A stretch of DNA of 64,000 nucleotides, taken from Periplaneta americana. Taxonomy: Eukaryota; Arthropoda; Insecta; Blattodea; Blattidae. A program made the translations under genes and the position numbers. Below, in pieces: positions 51,313 to 62,307 of this stretch. The stretch covers positions 118,474,726-118,538,725 of the forward strand of contig NC_091117.1 of NCBI RefSeq assembly GCF_040183065.1, read 5' to 3'. How positions within the stretch are numbered: the stretch's first letter is position 1; every line of letters starts with the position of its first letter. Under the pieces are notes generated by a model. It was not told the DNA's origin. It did not search any database and saw only the letters and a list, made by a program, of their open reading frames with translations.

Positions 51313-52793
51313 CAGGGTGAACCGTAAGTGATGTCAATAACTCTGGTCGGTGATTCCTTGAGTAAAGAGCTAGAAAAAAGTAAAATACCATTCTGTTGTA
51401 TTTGAATAATATTCCAGGAAAACATGCATTTTAAAATATATGAATTATGAGAACTTACAACGCTGCGCCCTAGAGTCAGCTGGGAGTATACATTAAGCTC
51501 TGTTTGCTTTGAACAAACCCCTCTAACTGGGTTGTTGAAGATCAATGCCATCATGCCATGTACATTGTATTTAAAGTCGTAAGAAAAGATAATACAAATG
51601 AAATACCTTTTAATTTTGTGTTTAAACTGTCTTAGATAATGGTGAATGAACACTGCTTGTTTCAAGTTAAACAAAATGTTGGATAATTTAAAACAAATTC
51701 TATAGCTTAATTTTAATTAAATGTTGAGAGAACACAGGCAATAAGAAATGCTTCTTTAACATTAAATGGATAAGATTAAGAAATATTTCTACACTCCCAT
51801 TTCAATTGAATATTCTAGAGATCGTGAACAATAATGATGCATTTTTCACTTTATAAAAAAATGTAAAAGATTAAAATCTCTAAGGAAAAAATAAAAATAG
51901 GATTTGCTTATTTTACGTTGTAGTAACGAATATATTTAATATAGTAATATAATAAAACAAGTGTATGATATTATAGTTTATTACGTGAGTAAATGTTATG
52001 ATACGAAAGTAGTGAGTTTCATACCTTTTACGAATGTAATAATTGTATAAAATTGTAAAAGAGTTTCATACGCTATTTTTTATACGACATTATCATAAAA
52101 GAATATTAATAAAGAAATAATATCAACGTTTTAGTCGTAATGGTAATATTTTACGGCACAAGTATGATAATGTGACATATTAAACACGATTTTCACTGAC
52201 GACAAAAACTGTTTATAATGCTGATGTACAAAAAATTTTATTTTCAAATTCTTCGACTTAATTTTAATTACATATTGGGTGAACACAGCAAATAAGAAAA
52301 GCTTATTTTACATTATCCAAATATAATTAATAATTTTTTAAAAATCTCCTTCCTTCAGCCAGTTAAAATAGTTATCTCTCACTTTAATTTTAAAGTAGTA
52401 ATCGGTCTCGTTGATTCACCCATTCCTTGCATACGCGAGCTGCGTCTGTCCAGACAGCTTTACAGTGTTGTCACAGCGTAGCAGGGTTTAAAATCCCTTT
52501 GCGGAATGAATACTTCCATTGATCTGGATCAAATGTCTGCACATTTAAAGCACAAAACTAAAATTCTTTGAGTAATTTATTATCATATTACATTCCTCTC
52601 TTAAACTGACTGAGCATATTGGGAATTAAGTCAATAGCTTTCTCAAAATACGCTATGAAATATTTCATATAAAATAATTTTTTCTAGATAAGGAAGCATA
52701 AAGGAGCAAAATTGTATAAAACTTTTTTGTTTTAGCATAAATAACTCAATGAATAACACCTTGAAATTAATGACATTACTTACAGATCAACCA
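51313..52793. mobile_element. candidate TIR element with CAGGGTG terminus
   Basis: The left end reads CAGGGTGAACCGTAAGTGAT with continuing 'GTCAATAA'. The right end, reverse-complemented, reads GGTTGATCTGTAAGTAATG with 'TCATTAAT', and the match continues for about 45 bases to CATTGAGT/CTTGAGT. The element is flanked by TATATA on the left and a (TA)n tract on the right, consistent with a TA target. The 143-codon minus-strand frame at 51243-51674 crosses the left boundary and has no domain. Probably non-autonomous. Confidence 0.6.
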
Positions 52794-52849
<56 letters not shown>

Positions 52850-52876
52850 CACACACACATAGGGTTGATCTGTAGT
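52782..52876. repeat. (TA)n tract between two facing transposon ends
   Basis: TACAGATCAACC (52781) and its reverse complement GGTTGATCTGTA (52863) face each other across a (TA)n(CA)n spacer of about 70 bp. The second end (AGGGTTGATCTG) seems to begin another copy of the family that ends at 52793. Confidence 0.75.
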
Positions 52877-52984
52877 ATATGTGTTGCTAAACTTCTGGGA
52901 ATTAGTAATTAGTAAAAATCAGATTTCACTCATGAAAACATTGTAAAGGAATTGGCTGTGTCTAGAAATATATCTATATCTATG

Positions 52985-53154
52985 TAGGTCATTCGTTATC
53001 TTGTGAAATCAAATGCTTGCGTGCGCCGTAGCTTATAGTAAGAACCTTATAGTGAGGATATGTTAGCAGAAGCATAGTTATGGAGGGATGCTTCTCAGTC
53101 CTTTTCCTGTTTCTCTGAAGCGCAGGTAGGTTTCACGAGATAACGAATGGCCTA
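52985..53154. mobile_element. MITE, copy 2 (TAGGCCATT TIRs)
   Basis: The left end reads TAGGTCATTCGTTATCTTG and continues GTGAAA. The right end, reverse-complemented, reads TAGGCCATTCGTTATCTCG and continues GTGAAACC. It is 170 bp. The right half read in reverse matches the left half of copy 1 (32237-32413), including ACTGAGAAG and CCTCC. No coding potential. Confidence 0.85.
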
Positions 53155-53824
53155 TACCTGTACATACAGTACAGTAGACGAGGTATGGTGCTATATTCGC
53201 CTTTAAATTTGTTTACAACTGAAACATACTCACTTTCCGGTTTACATTTTAAATAATGACAATCATATCCATCTACCACTACCACATGATGAACTGACTT
53301 CTGTGTTGAATTACAACAGTGTATTAGGCCTAACTGCAATTATGCCAAGAGCTTTAAAGGTAAGCTAACAGAGTTAATATACACTTTGGGTATGAACGAA
53401 CATCTTATTTTTGTATATAGCTAAGTTAAGTTGGTCAGACATCTTAAAATTCGTGGGACAGAATCTGATATGACTAAATATGTTGTTCCCGGTGTAATTC
53501 TTTACAGTTGCGTTACCAAAGGATGGCGGGGTACTTTAGCTTGGTAACGCAATAGTAAAGAAGTGTTGTTCCCGAAAAAAGATATTTTAGAAATTTGACT
53601 TTACAGTTAACAGTAGTACCTTTACTGGAATAATTTTGATAAAATAAAAAGAGTTAAATTGCCGGAGATATTTATTATTTTTATAGACTCGTGGATAGAA
53701 TTCTTCCAGGAATATTTCACAAACGTTGATTATACTGCAATCCTTCACTTTTTCTATGAAATGTAGTGTTATTAATGCATTATATGATACTAGGCTACTG
53801 CTGGTTTGTTTCAGTTAATAGAAA

Positions 53825-55215
53825 GACAAATGGAGGAGTTTTACACTGTGAATGTCAGAAATCGGATAGTAATGAGAAGACCTGGTTATTCCTGTTTCCT
53901 GCGCCAAGTAATGCAGCACAGCTTAAAAGGTAAGCAATGACATTGGCATAAACTCAATGCAAAGATATCCTTATATATAATCAGTAAATAGTCAGGATTG
54001 GTAAACTGTAGTGATTTTTAAATTTAAGTGAGAATTATTTATCAAATTCATATTTGTTTATTAAAATGAGTTTTTGCCTTCTTTTGTAATTCATTTAAAC
54101 TTAATTTGTGCATTAGTTTCTACATAATTGTGTATTTTGTTAACGTGTTATTTTAAGTAATTAACAACATCGCTTCAAAAATAATTTGCTATGTTTACAC
54201 ATAGGTCTCATTATTAATACATGAAGAGTTACAGCACTAATAACCTGCACTTAATGATAATAATAATTAGCTTAGACTTAGGCAAGATATTATGCTCAGT
54301 TTGTTATTCATTAGAAAAGAATTCAACTATTTAGGGAGATTAATATTTACAAATAAATTTATCAGAAGAGCTTAGCATTGTGTGTTTTCAGAATAAATAC
54401 GTAGTCCATTTGGCATTGTGCAACTTTTACTTTGAATATTGTTATGAGCTACAACTATTCATTTCAATCCTCAGCATCATACTGTGCTTTAATTAGGTGG
54501 TGATTCCGAAAGTAGGCTCTACTTGACTACCTGTGCCATGTGTTCTGTTGCTCCTTAATTAGGAGTTGGGAAAAGACATATGAGAAGCAAACTTTCAAAA
54601 CCTGTCCATTTCTTCAGAAAATGCTAGAATTATATGTCTGTAATAAACAAAGATTTTTCTGTGGTGAAATTTTATATGAATTCATAGGAAGAAAAATATA
54701 TTTCACCATAGAAAATATTTTGTTCATTGCAGAGATGCAAGTTTGCTACTCATATATATTGCTAATAGTTTTAAGAAGCAGCAGAACAGTCATATGTAAA
54801 AACGTTTATATATTTTTTTTTTTTCAGGAAGTTAATTTCTCATTTTAATCATGTTAGGTGCATATAATTTTAATCTGTGATTTAAGTAGTAACAATTATT
54901 TGATGTAAATAAAATGAAAATTATTTTATTTACATCATGATTAAATCATTAATTTAAATTAATACCAACCCTGGTTTGTGTATTTTTTTAAGATAATAAT
55001 AGAATTTTTATTGTAACAGGTACCACATGTGGGCAGCTGTGGCAGAAAATCCTCATCCTTACAGAAGGGCCTATATATGTGCAAGCCATTTTCGCAGTAA
55101 TCAGTATAACGGTGACTTCAGATATAACTTACTAAGAGGGGCCATTCCATCAAGGGATGCTTGGTATCCCACTCAAGAACTACGACCCACTTCATCACCA
55201 GCCTACTTACATTAA
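53825..55215 (+). CDS. THAP-type zinc finger gene, two exons (partial)
   Basis: Exon 53825-53929 reads TNGGVLHCECQKSDSNEKTW and LFLFPAPSNAAQLK, ending AAAAG|GTAAGC. Exon 55020-55215 begins after TTGTAACAG| and continues in frame: YHMWAAVAENPHPYRRAYIC, ASHFRSNQYNGD, LLRGAIPSRDAWYP, stop TAA at 55213. Together they show the C2CH THAP pattern: paired Cys, conserved Trp (MWAAV), Pro, CxxH (ICASH), and an AVPTIF-like GAIPS box. The cysteine pair is C-x-C, tighter than usual. No stops occur in either exon. The acceptor of the first exon could be 53814 or 53825. A candidate start exon is ATG 53342-53359 (MPRALK then |GTAAGC), which joins in phase only with 53825. It may be a host DNA-binding gene or a THAP transposon relic. 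Confidence 0.6.
54901..54937. repeat. perfect 15-bp hairpin in the THAP intron
   Basis: TGATGTAAATAAAAT is followed by a 7-base loop and its exact reverse complement. The surrounding intron is AT-rich. No terminator role applies in a eukaryote; it may be a mini palindromic element. Confidence 0.8.
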
Positions 55216-55370
55216 CCTTTTTCACCACCTAACATAATTGCTTCATTCATTGCACTTCACTGTGGCATCAATTTGAACCTGTATTCTCTTTCATTGAGTG
55301 ATTCATTCATTGTCTTTATCTTTTAACAAAATTGTGTTTAATTTTGTTGACAAGTGTATGGTAATGGACT

Positions 55371-55372
<2 letters not shown>

Positions 55373-55443
<71 letters not shown>

Positions 55444-55541
55444 AGGTAAAAGGTAAAGATATCCCCGTAACATGCCAAGAAGGCATTTGGAGGGCATGGA
55501 GGTAGAGCCCCATGCTTTCCATGACCTCGGTACTAGAATGA

Positions 55542-55602
<61 letters not shown>

Positions 55603-55603
55603 G
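55373..55603. repeat. two (ATT)n tracts flanking a 100-bp insert
   Basis: ATT tracts at 55373-55441 and 55541-55603 surround a block (55443-55541) reading GGTAAAGATATCCCCGTAAC, 'GCCAAGAAGGCATTTGG' and GTAGAGCCCCATGC. That block looks like the 3' body of a dispersed SINE. The arrangement suggests a SINE with an ATT tail inserted into or expanded within an ATT microsatellite. Confidence 0.75.
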
Positions 55604-55944
55604 TATTATCTCATTTCGTTTAATGTGTTGATTTCTTCAGTTAATTGAAGGAAAATAAGGGGAATTCATTCATTCATCTGAAAAAAAAAGTAGAGTACTT
55701 GACTTCTACATTATGAGCAATATAATGTTTGTAATATATAGGGCAAAGATAAATCTAACGATGTTTAAGACCCTAAGTTAACATTACATAGTAATATAAA
55801 TACAAATAATAATTACTAGTACAATGAGCATTTCAGTTGTGTCATCTATAGGGCATAGGAGGGAGTCCAGCGACAGCGATACGAATCTGCAGCTTCTGCA
55901 ACTGGTGAGATTTGGGTGCATTATTTAGAATTTTTAGAGAGTAA

Positions 55945-56190
55945 ATATGTTGTTGTTTTCTAATGTCAGGCGTTTGACAATAAAGTCATTTGACCTCTTG
56001 CACTCCAATATTTTTCAAAGATATTATCATGACCAGAGTAAATATGTTGATGTTTTCTAATGCCAGGCATTTGACAATGAAGTCATTTGACCTCTTGCAC
56101 GCCAGTATTTTTTAAAATTATTGTCATGGTCAGCCACTGAAGCACAGATTTTGAGGTGTTCCGAATCCATTTCTTGGTTTGAGTAGCACA
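55945..56190 (-). mobile_element. two stacked 3' ends of an RNase H-bearing non-LTR element
   Basis: On the minus strand, GTGCAAGAGGTCAAATGAC... to 'CATTAGAAAACAACAAC' occurs twice, with ends near 55945 and 56037. The further copy extends to AACCAAGAAATGGATTCGG (56190). These match the 3' end of the element at 56370-57075, which lies in the opposite orientation. Confidence 0.8.
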
Positions 56191-56369
56191 ATGGTCAGTT
56201 AGGAGACTGATATATTCCAATTCTATGCAGCAAAATAGTCCCCCAGTCGGATTTCTGGGCGGGACTACTTTAATGGTACAGAAGCAACTAAATTTTTTAT
56301 AATGGAATGCTTGTATAACATCAGCTAAGAAGAGAGTAAATATGGTACAATATTTTGTCTCTTCTCACT

Positions 56370-57075
56370 TTATAGATCTCTTGGATATGGAACAACAAGT
56401 TTTGACGGAGAAATCATTGTAATAAGTGGAAGTCTCAGGAATCTTCTATGCCACATCAATAAATTTAAGAATGCAGTTATATTGTCCGACCCCAAAGCAG
56501 CTATTCTATCAATAGTCTCTAAATACATACTTTCATCTCAAACAGGAGAAATAACTAAAATGCTCTCTCAATTAATATCACTCAATAAAAGAATTGTATT
56601 CCAGTGGATACCATCCCATTGTGGAATCCTGGGAAACGAGAATGCGGATGCTTTAGCAAAGAAGGGCAGCACTGCTACTTACAGACCTGTTACTAAATCT
56701 ACGTAAAAGATTTATTAAATCTACATACTTAGACTTCAACAAACAAAATTTGATACCACAAATCTCAAGGGAAAAAATGGAACTCTCTGCATCATAATCC
56801 ACACTTAATTCCCGATTTACCACGAAAATCGTCTGTAGCTGCATTTAGATTGGCAACAGGCCATGACTGTCTGGCCAAACAAACACCTGCATAGAATTGG
56901 AATATATCAGTCCACTAACTACCCACTGTGCAACTCAAACCAAGAAATGGATTCGGAACACCTCAAAATCTGTGCTTCAGTGGCTGGCCATGATAATATC
57001 TTTGAAAAATATTGGAGTGCAAGAGGTCAAATGACTTTGTCAAACCCCTGGCATTAGAATACAACAACAACAACA
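56370..57075 (+). pseudogene. non-LTR retrotransposon RNase H domain and C-terminus
   Basis: The plus strand reads SLGYGTTSFDGEIIVISGSL, KNAVILSDPKAAILSIVSKY, LNKRIVFQWIPSHCGILGNE and NADALAKKGSTATYRP. These are RNase H1-like motifs with the expected acidic residues: Glu in DGE, Asp in LSDPKAA, Asp in NADALA. After stops and shifts it continues to AFRLATGHDCLAKHLHRIG and CPLCNSNQEMDSEHLKICAS, a C-terminal zinc-knuckle-like region (one Cys is replaced here: YPLCNSN). It ends with a (CAA)n tail at 57060-57075. RNase H removes template RNA during second-strand synthesis in such elements. The copy is truncated and damaged. Confidence 0.88.
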
Positions 57076-58200
57076 TATTTTGAGCAATGGGGCCACAACC
57101 AAATCAAACACTCAGTATCAAAGCTCAAAATTAGGAAATGTTGCGAAGTATAGACTTATCTCTAATAAATTGTATTGTACTTTTTCTAATATGTTCAGTG
57201 TTTTGAATCAACTATACATCAGAGAATGAAAAATAATTTTTTTACTTGTATTTCTTAATGGTGTTTTTATTAAAAGTCTAAGTTAATTTTATGTCTGTTG
57301 TAGACAAATAGTTTTCTTTGATATTTCTTTATCAGTGGTGATTATTGATTACTTAGATTTTTAATATCCATATTTTAAACTAATGGCAGTTACTTTTAAA
57401 AAATAGATGTTCAGCTCTGACGGTGTAAAACAAATAAAATGGTGTTTTATAAATGTTTATGAACGTGCGTTGTACTATGTCACAGCAAAACATCTTATGT
57501 CTATTTTCAAGCTAATGTTTGACATAAAAAAATTAAGAGCGAATTATATTTATATAACTGACCAATAATAACTTCGAAGTCAATATTCCAAAGTCAATCT
57601 TTGTTTTTATCTTCCAATACATGATACATAACATTATTTAAAAATAGTGCTTAAGGTGTTTTGGAGAGAAGTATCCTATCCTATTCGCATCCTGTATCTC
57701 AATTACATATTTGATCTAGAAGATGCAAAAAGTTTTATTAGTCAAATTTGATAAATTAATTTAATAAAAGGGTTAAATGACGGTGTTAAAAGAGGGAGTG
57801 TGTTAATGGTTTTCAGTTTCATGTTCAATCATATTTATATTCACATGTTAAAACAAAAATGTGATATAAATATTGTGGTTAAACATGTTATTTAAACTGA
57901 TAAACCATTACACACTCCTTTGGCGATATGAAAAATACTAGTATGTGTTGGTATAACAGGTATCTGCAATACCGATCGTGCTCTAATGTTGGCATAACGG
58001 ATACCTGTAATACCGATCGGGCCGTGTAACAAGGGATGTAGTTCCGCATTCTACCGCTATGTGTAACGAGATGTAGTTCCGATGTTTTGCCGCCAAGTGT
58101 CTCGACGTCGCGTCAATAGCGTGTCGAAGGTAATGCATTGAGTTGGGGGTCTTTCTATTTATTTGTCTATGGTAAAGACACACTTCATTCAGTGACGGGT
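57076..58200. other. no gene seen
   Basis: AT-rich. The pair GGTATC(T/C)GCAATACCGATCG / GATACCTGTAATACCGATCG at about 57958-58020 is a short direct repeat, and a second pair repeats GATGTAGTTCCG (58036, 58070). Confidence 0.5.
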
Positions 58201-58970
58201 ATGGCTTCGATCTCGTGACGTCAGTTTCAAGAAGAGTGCCAGAAAGAATTTTTTGTTACGTACAAAAATAAGAAAGTCTGCTGCTTAATATGCGGGTTTA
58301 AAATTGCGCATATAAAACGCTTCAATATTAAACGCCACTTTGATCGGAAGCATAAAGCGGACTTTGGTGATCTTACAATAATTATTTACAATTTTAAAAG
58401 CTATTTTCATAATATTAGTGAAAAGATACAAATCAAGATATGTTTATGGTATTTTCGGTTTTTAGTTACTTATTATTTTATTAAGTTTCTGGAACTGAAC
58501 TTACTTATTTAAAACTTTGAGTGCATATTAGGCATACTTGATGCGTTCTCTTTCCAAGAAAGATTTTCAGAAGTAACTGCATTGGACAAGGAGATGTGCC
58601 TGTTCAATATTCCATTTGTATTTGATGTTACCCAAGCAGCATAGCCACTATAGAGATGCAGAGGAGCACGCCAGTAAAGTGTTTAAGAAAAATGGATTAG
58701 ATCTCTTTAAATACCTACCAGAGGAACAATTCCCTAATCTGCGCACATTTGCAATGCGTATTATTTCTATGTTTGGCTCAACTTACTGTTGTGAGCAGCC
58801 CCCCCCCCCCCCCACAAATGAATATGTCCAAATGTATCTCCAGGTTTAGGATCACAGACATGCATTTAGTTTCAGTATTACGTTTGACTTGTTCTACTTT
58901 AGAGCCAAATATATCCTTTTTAGTTAATAACAATAAACTCCGATGGCCATCAACAATAAAAAAATTAAAA
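58201..58970 (+). pseudogene. ZBED-type hAT transposase, internally deleted
   Basis: ATG 58201, with an early TGA at 58216, leads to RQFQEECQKEFFVTYKNKKV, CCLICGFKIAHIKRFNIKRH and FDRKHKADFGDL. This is a BED zinc finger (C-x2-C, H-x4-H). Sequence between about 58385 and 58530 is unrelated and AT-rich. The C-terminus then appears at 58530-58970: ERFSEVTALDKEMCLFNIPF, YLPEEQFPNLRTFAMRIISM, FGSTYCCEQ, 'RFRITDMHLVSVLRL' and PNISFLVNNNK. That is the hAT dimerisation region of ZBED/GTF2IRD2-like transposases. A poly(C) run (58797-58813) interrupts it. The catalytic core is deleted. Confidence 0.85.
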
Positions 58971-58999
58971 CTATCAGTATAGGCCTACAGTAGTATTTC

Positions 59000-60095
59000 C
59001 TTTCATTCATATCTCGTATATTTTGTTTAATATGTTTTAAAGTTAAATGACAATGGAGCTTGCTTATTTTCTTTAGTGTTTTTACAAAGAAACAATTGAT
59101 TATGTTGATCATTATATTGTGTTTAATATGTTTTCAAGTTAAGTGACAATGGTGCGTAGTTACTTTCTTTATTGGTTAAAAAAAACAATTTTGTGCGAGA
59201 TCGTGCGTATTTGCTTGTTTTCCGCACAGAACCAATACGCGGTAAGTGTGAAATACCACATTCAGTATTCCCAACGTAACACACATAACAATTTCCCTCT
59301 TCTTACCGCTTAAGCGCGACATTCATTTTACTGCTTTAGGCTTTTAACATATTATTTTTAGAGACGTTTAACATAGTAATAATTATGAATTGGAAACTTA
59401 CCACTGCAATTTCACCTAAATTGCGATGTTAATTATTGTTTTTAAATATTTGCAAAAATTAAGTAAAGTCTACTACTCCACGAAACTTATTGCATTCCTG
59501 ATACAAGTAACATTAAGGAAGCCGTGAAAAAATCAACGAGATTCCAGATGCCGATGTTATTACTGCAATATGTTATATAAATAATATTGTTAAAATATTA
59601 AAATGTAAAATACATCATTACATAACCTTACCGTGTGTTTTAAGTTCGCATTTATAGACTGGGGGAAAAAAAGACAGATGTATATCACGGCCTGCTGGAA
59701 ACACAGAAAACATTTTACAGCAACAATGTTGAAGAAAGATATTTTGGTGTTCCGAAGTTGGTGTCATTAAACAGAAACTAACATGGAGATTTCATTGCAA
59801 CTAATTAGAAATTCGTCTTTCAGGTATGTAATAAACGATCTTCGCACAAAATAATGTACGATACACTAGCGGTATGTTTGTTTTCATGTTCTCGGAAATT
59901 AAAAAAGCTCCACTACGTTTCGCTTTTTCAATCTTTTCCTCGAACATGAAAACGTCAACATACCGCTCTTGTAACGTATATTACTATATTATGTTCATCA
60001 TTATATATTTTAATATATTGTACAGTTAAATGACAATGGAGCTTTATTTCTTTCTTTCTTGTTTTTAAAAAGAAACAATTTATTATGTCGATCAC
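59000..60095. repeat. interspersed copies of a ~95-bp hAT 3'-flank unit
   Basis: The wording GTTAAATGACAATGGAGCTT, then AAAGAAACAATT(G/T)ATTATGT, occurs at about 59040-59105 and 60025-60090, with a shorter variant (AAGTTAAGTGACAATGGTGC) at about 59133-59190. The first two follow the ZBED-type hAT pseudogene and probably derive from its 3' non-coding part. Confidence 0.7.
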
Positions 60096-61540
60096 AAGTT
60101 CAAGAATTTTTCGTGCACATGATAAAGATATGGTTATAAAATTTAAAAATATATAATTTGCCTAATCACAGTAGGTGGCAGTAATATTATTGCATGACAC
60201 ATGTACTTCATAAAAACAAAAGACTGTAAAGATTTTGAAACAAATAACAGCTGCGAAATTACTGATGCGCAAGGTGTGTCGAATCCACCACTGCACTCGA
60301 CTTAGGAAAACAACTGAGTTACCCCTCGCCTGCCAATCAAACGAATGTGGGGTGAGTAGGAAACGTTCCCTCCCTACTTTGCTGATAGTTCTCATAGCTG
60401 TTCTACATTATATAAAAATTATCTTGCAAGTTCCCTAAGGGACTTGTAATATATTTTAATTTGCATTGAAATGTTTAATTGAATTTCATAAAAGACATAG
60501 ATGTCATATCTTGATAGAAGTTGGACGAAAGGAATACGAAAAGATATATTTGCTGCATATGCATGTGTAATTTATTCATCATTAATTCGAAAGTAAAGCC
60601 ATGGAATCAGAGCATAAAATGCAAGGTCGAGCATGTAACCTTAGCCCACATGCATACTGGTTCAGTGTTTAGTGCAAGTCTTGCATTTTAAAGTGTTCTC
60701 CATTAACATACAGTATACAACAAAGTCATTCGCAACTCTCTCTTCTCATTTCCATTTTTTATGCTTCCTGCGTCCTTGTTGAACTATTCCAAAGTATACA
60801 ACATCTTTTTATAAAAATATTTGTATGAGTGTTTCAATACAGACTGTTACATCGAATATTTCTTTTAACGATGCCGTATCAACTGCGGGGTATGTATAAC
60901 AAGTGGAACTTACGGTAGTAGCAAATCGAAAATGCCTATTCAAGGAGATGAAAGGGGCACTAATTTAAATTTGTTATAATTTGTACCAACATTTCTGGAT
61001 TAGCCTATTATACGCAGTATTCATTTACGTTTCTCACAAACTTCGGAAAGTGATACAGTAGTAGCTATCTAAAGGAACAAGCTTTCCTCACAAACCCATA
61101 TTTGGCGATGTTTCAGTACGAACCTTGATTTTTACAGCAGTCTTGACCAAATCAGCTGCTCTTACGAAGCACTGTGTGCACACACGTGCAATGACGAGCA
61201 GAAAGGGCAACGTTGGCATTGCAATCGTTGGGACGATCTGTTCTCGCACAGTGCTCTTGTGCAGCGTAAAGTGATCTTGTTTATTGCATAGTGATATGAG
61301 AGAAATTAGGTTTTAATTTTTATTAAGACTCCACTTTTTGACATTTATATCACGTACGACAGCCGTGGCCGAAATGTGATGGTGCGCCGAGCCACTGGGT
61401 AACCTGCAACGTGCATAGCACCCATGGAGGGAGGCGGACTTCCGAAGGGGAAGTGAAGCAACTGTGTGACTTATTAACGGATTTTCATTTTCCTTACATC
61501 AAGCACTTAAATATAATTTTATACAGTATCAGGTTACAAA
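60096..61540. other. no supported gene
   Basis: Non-coding. A GC-richer block at about 61360-61460 (GACAGCCGTGGCCGAAATG, 'GGGAGGCGGACTTCCG') may be a SINE remnant, but no B box is convincing. The frames at 60162-60438 show no domain. Confidence 0.45.
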
Positions 61541-61831
61541 CTAATGTTTAGTACATGTAACGAAGAAAGAAATAAGACAACATAGGAAACATTGTAACAA
61601 CCTGTCTTCAGGATGTCTCTGCGACAGAGTTTCAAAATCAGGAATTATGTCACTTACTGCCTGTCGTAGTTGATCAGGAAGGTATTTGTCTTTCAGTCGT
61701 GACCTAAATTTGATTTTTACTATTTTCATTGTTGAAAATAATTTTTCACAAACGTAATATGGCTTCAACAAAGCAAGCGAAAGAACGAAGCTTCGGATAT
61801 TTATTTTATGGCAAAGATTTGTAAAGTTCAA
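61541..61831 (-). pseudogene. hAT transposase C-terminal fragment
   Basis: The minus strand reads LALLKPYYVCEKLFSTMKIV, KIKFRSRLKDKYLPDQLRQA and VSDIIPDFETLSQRHP. This is the hAT C-terminal block normally worded 'FGSTYxCExxFSxMKxxKxxxRSRLTDxHL'. It differs from the copy at 58530-58970, so it is a different element of the ZBED-like group. Open for 96 codons but without a core. Confidence 0.75.
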
Positions 61832-61950
61832 CTTTTTTCAAGTCCTTACATCTAGCTTTCATTTAACATCACATTGTAAATCTGCGAGTTTAAATTGAAG
61901 ATCTAACCGTATTAATCGTACATCTGCTGAAAAAGGATCGACGTACAGAG

Positions 61951-61994
<44 letters not shown>

Positions 61995-62307
61995 CTTTTA
62001 ATGTGTTATGATTAACATGTAGTATAATGCCGTTTTATGTTATACAAGTATTTTCCTCGTAATACTTGTGATCATACATTTAATATTCTCATCATATTGG
62101 CAGCAAAAAATTGCGTCCCCCCATCCTACTTGAAACTTTCGTTTTTGTAGAGGTGCATGGTTTTGAGAGAGACATTGCGACGATACGCCACTCGCAGGTC
62201 AGACACAAATACAAATGGAACGGAGTTTCACTCCAGTGAGTGAGAGGGTGGGGATTGTGGGAGGTAGGAAGCAAGAGAAATGCACAACTATCATTGCGAG
62301 TCACAAT
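61832..62307. other. non-coding; (AAT)n tract
   Basis: Contains a pure (AAT)n tract at 61950-61993. The last 200 bp replace what should be the outer part of the left terminal repeat of the next element. Confidence 0.6.

Noticed and set aside
51243-51674. 143-codon minus-strand frame
   Set aside because: It runs across the left boundary of a TIR element and has no domain. Length alone is not evidence in AT-rich DNA.
54540-54848. 102-codon frame inside the THAP intron
   Set aside because: It is rich in Phe, Ile and Tyr, as expected from AT-rich DNA. It has no splice support and no domain, and would interrupt a well-supported exon pair.
60162-60438. Overlapping 77- and 67-codon frames
   Set aside because: They lie on opposite strands of the same segment, neither with a recognisable motif.
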